From: Cereibacter johrii
Lineage (GTDB): Bacteria > Pseudomonadota > Alphaproteobacteria > Rhodobacterales > Rhodobacteraceae
Assembly: GCF_001720585.1 (NCBI RefSeq)
Contig: NZ_MABH01000160.1
Span: forward strand, 1-34,223
Reading direction: 5' to 3'
DNA: 34,223 bases
The notes beneath the pieces are model-generated. The model ran no database searches. It saw only the letters and a program-made list of their open reading frames with translations, and was not told the origin of the DNA. Shown here piece after piece: positions 7,082-14,365 of this stretch. A program made the position numbers and the translations under genes. The number at the start of each line of letters is the position of its first letter. Within the stretch, counting starts at the first letter, position 1.

Positions 7082-7899
7082 TGGCGTCCTCCGGTGCCTG
7101 CATCGCGGACATACCAGCGGTGGATGGTGGCGCGCTCGAGCGTGCCGAAGAGCAGGTGTTCGATCGCCATGCCGATGGCTGCGAGGCAGACCACGCCCAC
7201 GAACATCGTGCTCACATCCATGTAGGAGCGGGCCGAGAAGATCATGTAGCCGAGCCCGCTGCTGAGGGCGGCCAGCATCTCGGCCGCGACGAGCGTGCGC
7301 CAGGAATGGGCCATGCCGAGCTTGAAGCCGGTGATGAGCGCGGGCAGCGAGGCCGGGATCAGCACCCGGCGCAGCACGTCGAGCCGGCTGCCGCCCATCG
7401 AGCGGACGACCCAGACCGGCTGGGTCCCGCAGGCCCTGACCCCCTGCATCGTGCTGTAGAGGACGGGAAAGACCGCGCCGAGGAAGCAGACGATGACGAT
7501 GGTCAGATCGCCCGGGCCGAAGACCACCAGAAGGATCGGCGTCCAAGCCACGGCGGGCAGGGGCAGCATGAGGCTGAGGATCGGGCTCACCCAGAGCTGC
7601 GCCTCGCGGCTCAGGCCGAGGAGGAAGCCCAGCGGCACCCCCACCGCCACCGCGAGGGCGAAGGCCAGAAGCGCGCGCTTGAGGCTCGCGCCGATATGGC
7701 CGAAGAGGACCGCCCGTTCCCCCGTGAGCCCGAGAAGCTCGACGGCGCGGGCGAGGATCGTGCTCGGCGCGGGCAGGATGCTCGCCTGGGCAAGCCCGGT
7801 GCGCACCGCCAGCTCCCAGAAGAGGAGAAGGCCGAGGATGGGCAGCAGGAATTGAACCACGACGATAACGCGGTCGAACAGGCGGAAGCCTGGGGGCAT
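7078..7899 (-). CDS. ABC transporter permease, NitT/TauT type (first permease)
   Basis: 273 residues with about six membrane segments. Seen: LPAPSTILARAVELL (SsuC/TauC-like), LPLPAVAWTPILLVVFG, EAA loop RSMGGSRLDVLRRVLIPASL, ALSSGLGYMIFSARSYMD. The frame is open up to 7962, but MPPGFRLFDRV at 7899, preceded by GGAGAGGAC, is the better start; it sits 22 nt after the binding-protein stop. It ends overlapping the second permease by 4 nt. Two tandem paralogous permeases for one ATPase and one binding protein is an uncommon arrangement for this importer class. Confidence 0.92.
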   Translation of the reverse strand: MPPGFRLFDRVIVVVQFLLPILGLLLFWELAVRTGLAQASILPAPSTILARAVELLGLTGERAVLFGHIGASLKRALLAFALAVAVGVPLGFLLGLSREAQLWVSPILSLMLPLPAVAWTPILLVVFGPGDLTIVIVCFLGAVFPVLYSTMQGVRACGTQPVWVVRSMGGSRLDVLRRVLIPASLPALITGFKLGMAHSWRTLVAAEMLAALSSGLGYMIFSARSYMDVSTMFVGVVCLAAIGMAIEHLLFGTLERATIHRWYVRDAGTGGRQ

Positions 7900-7921
7900 G
7901 ACGGTCCTCTCCGGGATCGGG

Positions 7922-8917
7922 TCAGTTGGTGGTGGAACCGGCGAGGTCCAGCGCCTGCTCATAGAGGTCGCGGCGCACGAAGGAGCCGAAGTCGGGCACC
8001 TCGCCGATCTTGCCCGCGGCCTGCATCGCCTCGGCCACCGGCACGAGTTCGGACACCATGTCGTCCGTCACCTCGCGCTTCACGCTGATCCGGGTGAAGG
8101 CGGTCTCGAGCGCCTTGGCCGGAACCTCGACCCCGCCCTTGGCGATCTGGTCCGCCGCAAGCTGGCCGGCCTCGGCCGGATCGGCCTCGATGAAGTCGGC
8201 CGCATCGATGCTGGAGGCCAGGAACTTCACGATGGTCTCGGGATTTTCGTCGGTGAAGGCGCGGTTCGCGAGCAGGAAGTTCGGGCTCTCGTTCACCCCC
8301 TTCATCGAGACGAGCCGCTTCACGTTGCCCATCTCCTCGGCGATGGCCACGAAAGGCTCCCACATCACCGCCGCGTCGACGAGCTGCTGCTCGACCGCCG
8401 CGCGCAGATCGTCGATCTTCATGTTGACGATCTGGAAGTCGGCCTCGCTCAGCCCCTGCTCCTGAAGATAGACGAGGAAGGTGCCGTAGGTGCCCGTCCC
8501 CGTGACCACGCCCAGCTTCTTGCCCTTCAGGTCGGCGATCCCGCCCGCCTCCGAATCCTTGCGCACCACGAGGCTGTAGCGGTCGCCGCCCGATTGCTGG
8601 GTGCCGATGATGTAGAAGGTCTCGGGCTGCTGGGCGGCCAGCGTCACGAGCCGCCCCGAGCCGCCGTTGGCCACCATCACCCGGCCGGCGAGAAAGGCCT
8701 TGAGCATGTCGCCGCCCGAGGAGAATTGCGTGGCCTCGACCTCGAGCCCGTAGGGTTCGCCCCAGTCGCGGGCGATATAGACCTCGTCGGGCGGCACCTG
8801 CTGCACGCCCACGGCCAGCGTCTCGGCCGCCGCGGGGGCGGCTGCGGCGAGGCCCGCCAGCGCCAGCCCGCCCAGCACCCGCCGCGTCTGACGGAGCCCG
8901 TCTTTCACAAGTCGCAT
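7922..8917 (-). CDS. Periplasmic substrate-binding protein, NitT/TauT (SsuA/TauA/NMT1-like) type
   Basis: 331 residues. Signal peptide MRLVKDGLRQTRRVLGGLAL... with cleavage expected after AAPAAA (about residue 31); an Arg pair precedes the hydrophobic core, but the full twin-arginine consensus is not met. Seen: two-lobed layout typical of SsuA/TauA: YIARDWGEPYGLEVEATQFS, GGDMLKAFLAGRVMVANGGSG, LKGKKLGVVTGTGTYGTFL, VDAAVMWEPFVAIAEE. It delivers the ligand to the permeases encoded downstream. The gene lies 40 nt behind the TcuA-like dehydrogenase gene, so uptake and oxidation of the ligand are probably linked. The family binds taurine, alkanesulfonates, nitrate, pyrimidine precursors and aromatic acids; the ligand here is unknown. 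Confidence 0.9.
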   Translation of the reverse strand: MRLVKDGLRQTRRVLGGLALAGLAAAAPAAAETLAVGVQQVPPDEVYIARDWGEPYGLEVEATQFSSGGDMLKAFLAGRVMVANGGSGRLVTLAAQQPETFYIIGTQQSGGDRYSLVVRKDSEAGGIADLKGKKLGVVTGTGTYGTFLVYLQEQGLSEADFQIVNMKIDDLRAAVEQQLVDAAVMWEPFVAIAEEMGNVKRLVSMKGVNESPNFLLANRAFTDENPETIVKFLASSIDAADFIEADPAEAGQLAADQIAKGGVEVPAKALETAFTRISVKREVTDDMVSELVPVAEAMQAAGKIGEVPDFGSFVRRDLYEQALDLAGSTTN

Positions 8918-8957
8918 GTCTCTCCTCCCGGTTGTCTGGTGCGCCTTCCGCCCCTCC

Positions 8958-10499
8958 TCAGGCGGTTTGCAGGCTCAGCGCATGTCTCCCTGCATTCTTC
9001 CCCGCCAGCTTGCCGAAGACCGCCCCCGAGGTGAGGCCGGTGCCGCCGGGATAGTTGTGATAGAAGATGCCGCCGACCATCTCGCCCGCGGAATAGAGGC
9101 CGGGGATCGCCGCGCCGGCGCGGTCCATGACCTCGCCCCGGTCCGAGACCTTGACGCCCCCGAAGGTGAAGGTCACGCCGCAGGTGATGGCATAGGCCTC
9201 GAACGGGGCCTGATCGAGGGTGTTGGCCCAGTTGGATTTCGGCAGCGCAAGCCCTTCCGTCCCGCGCCCGTCCCGGATCGCCGGGTTGAAGGGCACCGAG
9301 GTCTGCACGGCGGCATTGTAGGCCCGCACCGTCTGAAGGAAGCGCGCGGGATCGACGCCCTCGAGCTTCCCGGCCAGCTCCTCGAGCGTGTTCGCCGTGA
9401 CCTTCGTCACCTCGCGGATGCGGTACTCGTCGCGCAGCATCGGCAGGACCTTGGCGTCGAACACCTGCCAGGCGAACATACCCGGCTGGCGCAGCACCTC
9501 GCGGCCGTATTTGGCATAGGTGTAATTGCGGAAGTCGGCACCCTCGTCCACGAAGCGCTCGCCGTTCGCATTCACCATGATGCCGAACGGGTAGCTGTGC
9601 TTCTGGTAATTGTCGCCCACGGCAAGATCGCCATAGGCGGGGGCGTCGCGGTCCCAGCCCACCGCATGGGCGCCCGACCAGTGGCCATGGGGCATGGCGC
9701 CGGCCTCGAGCGCCATGCGGATGCCGTCGCCCATGTTGAAGCGGGTGCCGCGGACCTTGGCGAGGTCCCAGTCGGGCCCGAGATAGCGCGCCCGCATCTC
9801 GGCATTGCTCTCGAAGCCGCCGCAGGCCAGCACCACCGAGCCCGCGCGGATCGCCTTCCGGCCCTCGGGCGTCGCCACCATGACCCCGCACACGCCCGCA
9901 TCGTCGCGCAGGAGATCTGTGGCAGGCGTGGCATAGCGGATCTCGATCCCGCGCCTGGCGCAGGCGGCATGCAGCATCTCGACGAGGCCGGGTCCGCCGC
10001 CCCAGACCTCGCAGGCAAGCCCGCCCCAGAAGCGGAAGCGCCCGTCAACCTTGTAGGCCTGCCGCCCGAACGAGAGCTGGAAGCGCACGCCCTGCTCGCG
10101 CATCCAGCGCAGCGTGGGCAGGCTCTGCCGGACGAGGATCTCGACCAGCTCGGGGTCCGTGCGGAACTGCGTCATGCGGAACATGTCGTCGAAGAAGGCG
10201 TCGGCGCCGTAGCTGCCGAAATCGGTGACGGCCACCAGATCGTCCGGCACGTCGGGCACGAGCTCGCGCAGGTCGTCGATCCCCTCGTAGGTCACGCGCA
10301 TCGCGCCCGCCGTATAGGTGGAATTGCCGCCCGCCTCCGCCTCGGGCGCGGCCTCGAGCATCAGGACCTTGCCCGCGCCCGCCTCGCGCGCGGCCAGAGC
10401 CGCGCAGGCTGCGGCATTGCCTGCCCCCACCACGATCACGTCGACTTCGGGGCCGCCTTCCTCTTCGGGGGTCAGGCGGTGCGGGGAAGCATAGGTCAT
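8958..10499 (-). CDS. FAD-dependent dehydrogenase, tricarballylate dehydrogenase (TcuA)-like
   Basis: 513 residues of the FAD_binding_2 (fumarate reductase flavoprotein) family. TcuA oxidises tricarballylate to cis-aconitate. Seen: VIVVGAGNAAACAALAAREA (21-40) for FAD binding, Glu49, EAGGNSTYTAGAMR (55-68), VVLACGGFESN, and C-terminal GLYSAGEMVGGIFYHNYPGG followed by TGLTSGAVFGKLAG, close to the TcuA-type ending. The start at 10499 overlaps the comA-like stop by 4 nt (ATGA); the open frame continues upstream to 11360 only as a shadow of the comA-like gene. Salmonella TcuA works with the electron-transfer protein TcuB and the carrier TcuC; neither is here, and an ABC importer follows instead. 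Family is certain; tricarballylate as substrate is a guess that fits the PrpF and MmgE/PrpD genes nearby. Confidence 0.85.
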   Translation of the reverse strand: MTYASPHRLTPEEEGGPEVDVIVVGAGNAAACAALAAREAGAGKVLMLEAAPEAEAGGNSTYTAGAMRVTYEGIDDLRELVPDVPDDLVAVTDFGSYGADAFFDDMFRMTQFRTDPELVEILVRQSLPTLRWMREQGVRFQLSFGRQAYKVDGRFRFWGGLACEVWGGGPGLVEMLHAACARRGIEIRYATPATDLLRDDAGVCGVMVATPEGRKAIRAGSVVLACGGFESNAEMRARYLGPDWDLAKVRGTRFNMGDGIRMALEAGAMPHGHWSGAHAVGWDRDAPAYGDLAVGDNYQKHSYPFGIMVNANGERFVDEGADFRNYTYAKYGREVLRQPGMFAWQVFDAKVLPMLRDEYRIREVTKVTANTLEELAGKLEGVDPARFLQTVRAYNAAVQTSVPFNPAIRDGRGTEGLALPKSNWANTLDQAPFEAYAITCGVTFTFGGVKVSDRGEVMDRAGAAIPGLYSAGEMVGGIFYHNYPGGTGLTSGAVFGKLAGKNAGRHALSLQTA

Positions 10500-11275
10500 G
10501 CGGGAACGTCCTCTTCGGCAAACATCGCGTAATCGACGCCGCGGCCGATGCCGCGGCGCAGCCCCTCGAGCCTCAGCGCCTGCCCGGGGGCGATATTGGC
10601 GAGGCTCACATTCGCGCCGAACCGGCGGATCAGATCGGCATGCTGGGCGGGAAAGCACAGCGGATCGGCCTCGATCAGGATGTCGTCGAACCAGGGCGCG
10701 CGGGCGAGCCGGTCGAGGATGCCCGCGTCGCTGCGCGCCACGAGGTCGATTTCGGACTGTTCGACGATGACATGATGCGCGCCCGCGGCGCGCACGGCGC
10801 TGACGATGCCCCCCAGCCGGTCGAGATCGAGGGGTTCGTCCGGGGTCTTGCGGCCGAATTCGTAGATCACGTCGAAGTCCCGGTCGCGGAACCAGCCGAT
10901 CCAGCGGTCGCGTTCGGCCGGATCGAGGCGGATGTAGTTCTCGGAGATCTCGAGCCCGCGGATGCCCAGACCCTTCAGGAGGGGGGCCAGCGCCTCGACC
11001 TCGCCCTGCCGGTGCGCCCATTCGAAGAGGATGCCGCCCGAGAAGGTGGCGACATTCGCCTCGGCATAGGCGGCCACGATGCGCGACAAGGGCTTGCCCG
11101 GCACGAGAAGCGCGTTCATCGCATAGATCTTGGCGAAGTCGATGTAGCCGCCCGCCACCGCGAGCAGGTCTTCGACCCCGCGGATGCCGGTCCAGCCGGC
11201 GCTGTCGGGGCCGAAGTCGATCACCGCCGTCAGGCCGCGCCCGCTGCCCGTGCGCCGGGGAAGGTCGAGTGTCAT
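10496..11275 (-). CDS. ComA-like protein (phosphosulfolactate synthase family, TIM barrel)
   Basis: 259 residues. ComA of methanogens adds sulfite to phosphoenolpyruvate to give phosphosulfolactate in coenzyme M synthesis. Seen, in family order: VIDFGPDSAGWTG (18-30), GVEDLLAVAGGYIDFAKIYA (33-52), FSGGILFEWAHRQGEVEAL (78-96), IRGLEISENYIRLDP, and VIYEFGRKTPDEP. These match the ComA blocks (barrel entry, YID-x-x-K lysine, GGT-x-x-E, IE-x-S, E-x-G-x-K). The start at 11275 is chosen because MTLDLPRRTG begins close to the family start; a GTG at 11329 would add an Arg/Pro-rich extension. No strong ribosome-binding site precedes 11275. First gene of the operon with the TcuA-like dehydrogenase and the ABC importer. 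No other coenzyme M genes are present, so the real substrate may be another 3-carbon acid. Confidence 0.8.
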   Translation of the reverse strand: MTLDLPRRTGSGRGLTAVIDFGPDSAGWTGIRGVEDLLAVAGGYIDFAKIYAMNALLVPGKPLSRIVAAYAEANVATFSGGILFEWAHRQGEVEALAPLLKGLGIRGLEISENYIRLDPAERDRWIGWFRDRDFDVIYEFGRKTPDEPLDLDRLGGIVSAVRAAGAHHVIVEQSEIDLVARSDAGILDRLARAPWFDDILIEADPLCFPAQHADLIRRFGANVSLANIAPGQALRLEGLRRGIGRGVDYAMFAEEDVPA

Positions 11276-11357
11276 CGGGCGGCCCCGCCGCGGGCGAGAG
11301 GATTGTTTCGGAGGGGGTGATCGGCGCACCAGAGGACAGGCATGAGCTTCTCTCCAA

Positions 11358-11382
11358 CATAGTAGCTTAAGCTAATACTACA
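11358..11382. promoter_or_regulatory. Putative GntR-type operator of the comA-like operon
   Basis: TAGTA (11360-11364) and TACTA (11376-11380) flank and overlap a perfect 12-bp palindrome TAGCTTAAGCTA (11363-11374). It lies 83 nt upstream of the comA-like start in GC-rich surroundings. The reverse complement of the right part reads GTAGTATTAGC, like the dgoK and dgoD elements. Confidence 0.6.
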
Positions 11383-11874
11383 CGGCAGGCCGCTTCGGCC
11401 CAACAGAAAAGAATCTCAATCTGACAGCGGCTTCGAAGACGGCGGGCGGGAGGAACCCGCGGCACGAGGGCCGGATCTGCCGCGCCGGAACCCTCTCCTG
11501 CGCCTGACAGGCATGCTCCTGCGGGCGTCCGTTCTGCGCGGGTTCAGGTGCGAGGCGGAGGGCCATCGGCCGTCCGCACATGCGGGGCCCTGGTCTCTGG
11601 AGGAAGCGCAGGACCGGCATATCCGTAGCAAGGATGGCGAGGCTGCACCAAGGCAGGAGCAATCCGGACATCGGCTCGCTTCGCAAGCCGCTGACTCCGG
11701 ACGGAGCAGCCAAAGACACTCAGACGCCGGACGGTGATCTCGGAGGCGGAGGCTCGCCTCGGCCGAGAGGGTTCGCCGAAGCGGCGGGCACAGGCTTGGA
11801 GGGCGCCCTTTGGAGAGGCCGCCGGCACGGCGGGTTGAGCCTTCGGCGGGGCGGGGCCGATGCGTGAGGCTTTA

Positions 11875-11906
11875 AATAGTATTGATGATGCTCAAAGATA
11901 GTATTA
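11875..11906. promoter_or_regulatory. Putative GntR-type operator pair upstream of dgoK
   Basis: Direct repeats AATAGTATT (11875-11883) and GATAGTATT (11897-11905), 22 bp apart, so on the same helix face. The second ends 32 nt before the dgoK start. The AT-rich patch stands out from its surroundings. Regulation by the GntR protein encoded at 13513-14271 is inferred from shared motifs and pathway. Confidence 0.6.
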
Positions 11907-11936
11907 AAGCTGCAGGCTCAGCGGGGAGGCGGGCTG

Positions 11937-12857
11937 GTGATGCGGGCTGACGGCGAGCGAAGGGACGATCCGCCTCGGGCGATCCTTGTCGACTGGGGAA
12001 CGAGCCGGATGCGGGCCTGGATCTGGCGGGGCGGCCACGATCTCTCGCCGATGCACAGCGACGACCGCGGCATGAAGGCGCTCGGGCAGGCAGACTATCC
12101 CGCCGTTCTGGCCCGGGCGACGGCGAGCCTCGGGGCGCCTGCGGGCACGCCGGCGCTGATCTGCGGCATGGCGGGCGCGCGCGGAGGATGGCTTGAAGCG
12201 GGCTATCTTGCGGCTCCGACCGACCTCGGAGACCTCCACCGGCACGCCCGGCGGGTCGAGCTTCCGGGCCGTGACGTGCGGATCCTCCCGGGGGTGTCCT
12301 GCGGCGGGACCGCGCCGGACGTGATGCGGGGCGAGGAGACGCAGCTCGCGGGGCTTCTGGACGATCCGGGGCCGGGCCTGACCTGCCTGCCCGGCACGCA
12401 TTCCAAATGGGCGCTGCGCGACGGCTCGGTGCTGACCGGATTCACCACCTTCATGACGGGCGAGCTTTACGAGGTGATCGGCCGCCACAGCATCCTCGCG
12501 CGTACGCTGGGCGAGGACTGGGACGATGCGGCGTTCCTCGAGGCGGCCGAGGAGGCGCTCGAGGCCCCGGAACTGGTCTGGCGCGCCTTCTTCGGGCTGC
12601 GGGCCTCGGCCCTGCTGGAGGAAGGGCGCCCCACCTCGGCGCGGGCGCGGCTGTCGGGCCTGCTGATCGGCGCCGAATGCGCGGCGGCGCGCCGCCTCTA
12701 CGGTGCCGGGCCTGTCACGCTGGTGGCCTCGGGCGCGATGGCCCAGGCCTACGGCCGGGCGCTGGCTGTGGCAGGCTTCGCCGTCACGCTGCGCGACGGC
12801 GAGGAAATCACCTGCCGCGGACTGATCCGCGCTGCCGAAAAGATCTGGAGGGACTGA
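11937..12857 (+). CDS. dgoK: 2-dehydro-3-deoxygalactonokinase
   Basis: 306 residues, the family length. It phosphorylates 2-keto-3-deoxygalactonate with ATP to the 6-phosphate, the second step of the De Ley-Doudoroff pathway, in the cytoplasm. Seen: N-terminal phosphate-binding AILVDWGTSRMRAWIWRGG (15-33), MAGARGGWLEAGYLAAP, SCGGTAPDVMRGEETQLAGL, LPGTHSKWALRDGSV, TGFTTFMTGELYEVI, and a C-terminal LVASGAMAQAYGRAL; all are typical of DgoK. The start is GTG at 11937 or the adjacent ATG at 11940; GGGGAGG (11922-11928) serves either. dgoA follows 1 nt after the stop, so the two are coupled. Two TAGTA-core elements lie just upstream. Confidence 0.93.
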   Translation: MMRADGERRDDPPRAILVDWGTSRMRAWIWRGGHDLSPMHSDDRGMKALGQADYPAVLARATASLGAPAGTPALICGMAGARGGWLEAGYLAAPTDLGDLHRHARRVELPGRDVRILPGVSCGGTAPDVMRGEETQLAGLLDDPGPGLTCLPGTHSKWALRDGSVLTGFTTFMTGELYEVIGRHSILARTLGEDWDDAAFLEAAEEALEAPELVWRAFFGLRASALLEEGRPTSARARLSGLLIGAECAAARRLYGAGPVTLVASGAMAQAYGRALAVAGFAVTLRDGEEITCRGLIRAAEKIWRD

Positions 12858-12858
12858 G

Positions 12859-13491
12859 ATGGCGATGTCGCCCTGGCCGAAGCTGAAGCGCGATCTGGTC
12901 GCAATCCTGCGCGGGATCCGCCCCGAGGAGATCGAGCCGATCCTCGAGCGGCTGATCGAGGCGGGATTCGAGGCGATCGAGATCCCGCTGAACTCGCCCG
13001 ATCCCTTCGTCTCCATCGAACGGGCGGCGAGGCTCGCGCCCGCGTCCGTCATGATCGGGGCGGGGACCGTCCTCACGCCTGCGGATGTGGACCGGCTCGC
13101 CGGCTGCGGCGGGCGGCTCCTCGTCAGTCCGAACGTCGACGGGGCGGTGCTGGACCGGGCGGGCGAGCTGGGCCTCGTCTCGATGCCCGGCATCATGACC
13201 CTGACCGAAGCCTTCACGGCGCTCCGCCACGGGGCCTCGGGGCTCAAGGTCTTCCCGGCGGGAGTGCTCGGCCCGGCAGGCATCGGCGCCATGCGGGCGG
13301 TGCTGCCGAAGGCCACCGTGATCGGCGCCGTGGGCGGCATCGACGAGACGAGTTTCGCCGCCTACCGGGCGGTGGGGGTTTCGGCCTTCGGGCTCGGCTC
13401 CAGCCTCTACCGGCCCGGCATGACGGCCGATGAGGTCGCGGCCCGGGCACAGTGCAGCATCGCCGCCTTCGACGCGGCCGCCACGGGCTGA
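12859..13491 (+). CDS. dgoA: 2-dehydro-3-deoxy-6-phosphogalactonate aldolase
   Basis: 210 residues, class I KDPG/KDPGal aldolase family. It cleaves 2-keto-3-deoxy-6-phosphogalactonate into pyruvate and glyceraldehyde 3-phosphate. Seen: VAILRGI (14-20) with the conserved Arg18, AIEIPLNSPDP (39-49) with the Glu41 acid/base, GAGTVLTPADVDRLAGCGG, VSPNVD, and GLKVFPAG (128-135) with Schiff-base Lys130; NSPDP and KVFPAG are characteristic of the DgoA branch rather than Eda. Starts 1 nt after dgoK. It converges on the GntR gene only 21 nt away. Confidence 0.94.
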   Translation: MAMSPWPKLKRDLVAILRGIRPEEIEPILERLIEAGFEAIEIPLNSPDPFVSIERAARLAPASVMIGAGTVLTPADVDRLAGCGGRLLVSPNVDGAVLDRAGELGLVSMPGIMTLTEAFTALRHGASGLKVFPAGVLGPAGIGAMRAVLPKATVIGAVGGIDETSFAAYRAVGVSAFGLGSSLYRPGMTADEVAARAQCSIAAFDAAATG

Positions 13492-13499
13492 CCGGGCGC

Positions 13500-13525
13500 C
13501 GCCGCGGAGGGGTCAGCTCCCGCGG
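13500..13525. terminator. Possible hairpin between convergent dgoA and the GntR gene
   Basis: CCGCGG repeated around AGGGGTCAGCTC at about 13502-13525 gives a stem-loop overlapping the last codons of the regulator gene. There is no T-tract; it may reduce read-through between the convergent operons. Confidence 0.3.
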
Positions 13526-14271
13526 TTGGAATACATGGCTTCCATGTCGCGGCGCGCGTGCCTGAGCAGGGTCTGCATCGCGGTTCGGGCGGTCTCGGGC
13601 TGGCGCATCCGGATCGCCTCGAGCACCTTCTCGTGCATCCCGATCGCCTCGTGGAAGGACTGGCTCGCCCGGTTGGTCTTGCGGAAGCTCGCGAGCAGCG
13701 CCGCCCGGATCGCGATCCCGAACTGCGCGAAGACCCAGTTGCCGCTCGCGCGGTTCAGCGCGGTGTGGAACGCGAGATCGGCGATGCTCCAGGCCTCGTC
13801 ATCGCGGCCGTCCGACTTGCGCATCGCCTCGAAGGCGCGGGTGATCTCGACCAGCGCCTCATTGTCCGCGCTGGCGGCGGCGGCGGCGGCGGCGGCCGGT
13901 TCCAGCACCTCGCGCGCCTGCATCAGCGCATCGTAGAAGGCGAAATCGTTCGGCTGGGCGAGGGCCGCGTCGAGGACGACCGGATCGAGCATGTTCCACT
14001 GGCTGCGCGGCAGGACCGTGGTGCCCGCGCGGGGCCGCGAGCGGATGAGGCCCTGCGCCACCATGTGCTGCATCGTCTCGCGCAGGGTGGTGCGGCTGAC
14101 GCCGAAGCGCGCCATCAGGTCGGCCTCGCTCGGCAGGGTCTTGCCCTCGGCCAGTTCCCCCGAGACGATGGCGCTGACGAAGTCGCGCAGGCAGGTCGAC
14201 ATCACGCGCCGTCCCTGCCGTCCGGCCCCCTCGGTCAGCGTCATCTCCGGGTTCGTCTTCGCCTCGTCCAT
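13513..14271 (-). CDS. GntR/FadR-subfamily (FCD) transcriptional regulator, probable DgoR-like
   Basis: 252 residues. N-terminal winged helix-turn-helix (about 25-90) with LPSEADLMARFGVSRTTLRE (46-65) and RSRPRAGTTVLPR; C-terminal FCD ligand domain with the metal-binding set Asp165 and His169 (DLAFH), His213 (GMHEKV) and His238 (LLRH). FCD regulators are usually repressors released by an organic or sugar acid. The start at 14271 has GGGGAGGAG upstream; the frame continues to 14445 without family similarity. Last gene of the long catabolic operon, next to the aldonate dehydratase gene. It is the only regulator in the window, so it is the best candidate to bind the TAGTA-core elements. An Ala-only run (126-133, GCC-type repeat at about 13871-13895) opens the FCD domain. 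Confidence 0.9.
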   Translation of the reverse strand: MDEAKTNPEMTLTEGAGRQGRRVMSTCLRDFVSAIVSGELAEGKTLPSEADLMARFGVSRTTLRETMQHMVAQGLIRSRPRAGTTVLPRSQWNMLDPVVLDAALAQPNDFAFYDALMQAREVLEPAAAAAAAASADNEALVEITRAFEAMRKSDGRDDEAWSIADLAFHTALNRASGNWVFAQFGIAIRAALLASFRKTNRASQSFHEAIGMHEKVLEAIRMRQPETARTAMQTLLRHARRDMEAMYSNRGS

Positions 14272-14365
14272 TGCTTCGTCTCCTCCCCGGCCTGTCGCAC
14301 GTCCATCCCGGTTGCCGGTGACATCTACATGGGGTCCGGCGCCGGCGGGGATAAGGCCGGGCCGG

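Larger units (their letters stand above)
11276..11936. other. Divergent control region between the comA-like operon and dgoK
   Basis: About 660 bp. Both ends are AT-rich and carry TAGTA-core elements (11358-11382 and 11875-11906). The middle, 11383-11870, is GC-rich. Open frames exist on both strands (for example minus 11378-11719), but they have no good ribosome-binding site, no recognisable family and Arg/Pro-rich shadow-like composition. I see no gene, IS end or RNA there. Confidence 0.6.

Noticed and set aside
7922-8917. Twin-arginine signal on the NitT/TauT binding protein
   Set aside because: TRRVLGG has the Arg pair but lacks the S/T-R-R-x-F-L-K pattern; a standard Sec signal is enough.
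8958-11360. An 800-codon frame joining the TcuA-like protein to an N-terminal extension
   Set aside because: The extension is a shadow of the comA-like gene in another frame; the ATGA overlap at 10496-10499 gives the natural start.
11378-11867. Small open frames in the comA-dgoK spacer
   Set aside because: No ribosome-binding sites, no recognisable motifs, and composition typical of random GC-rich frames.
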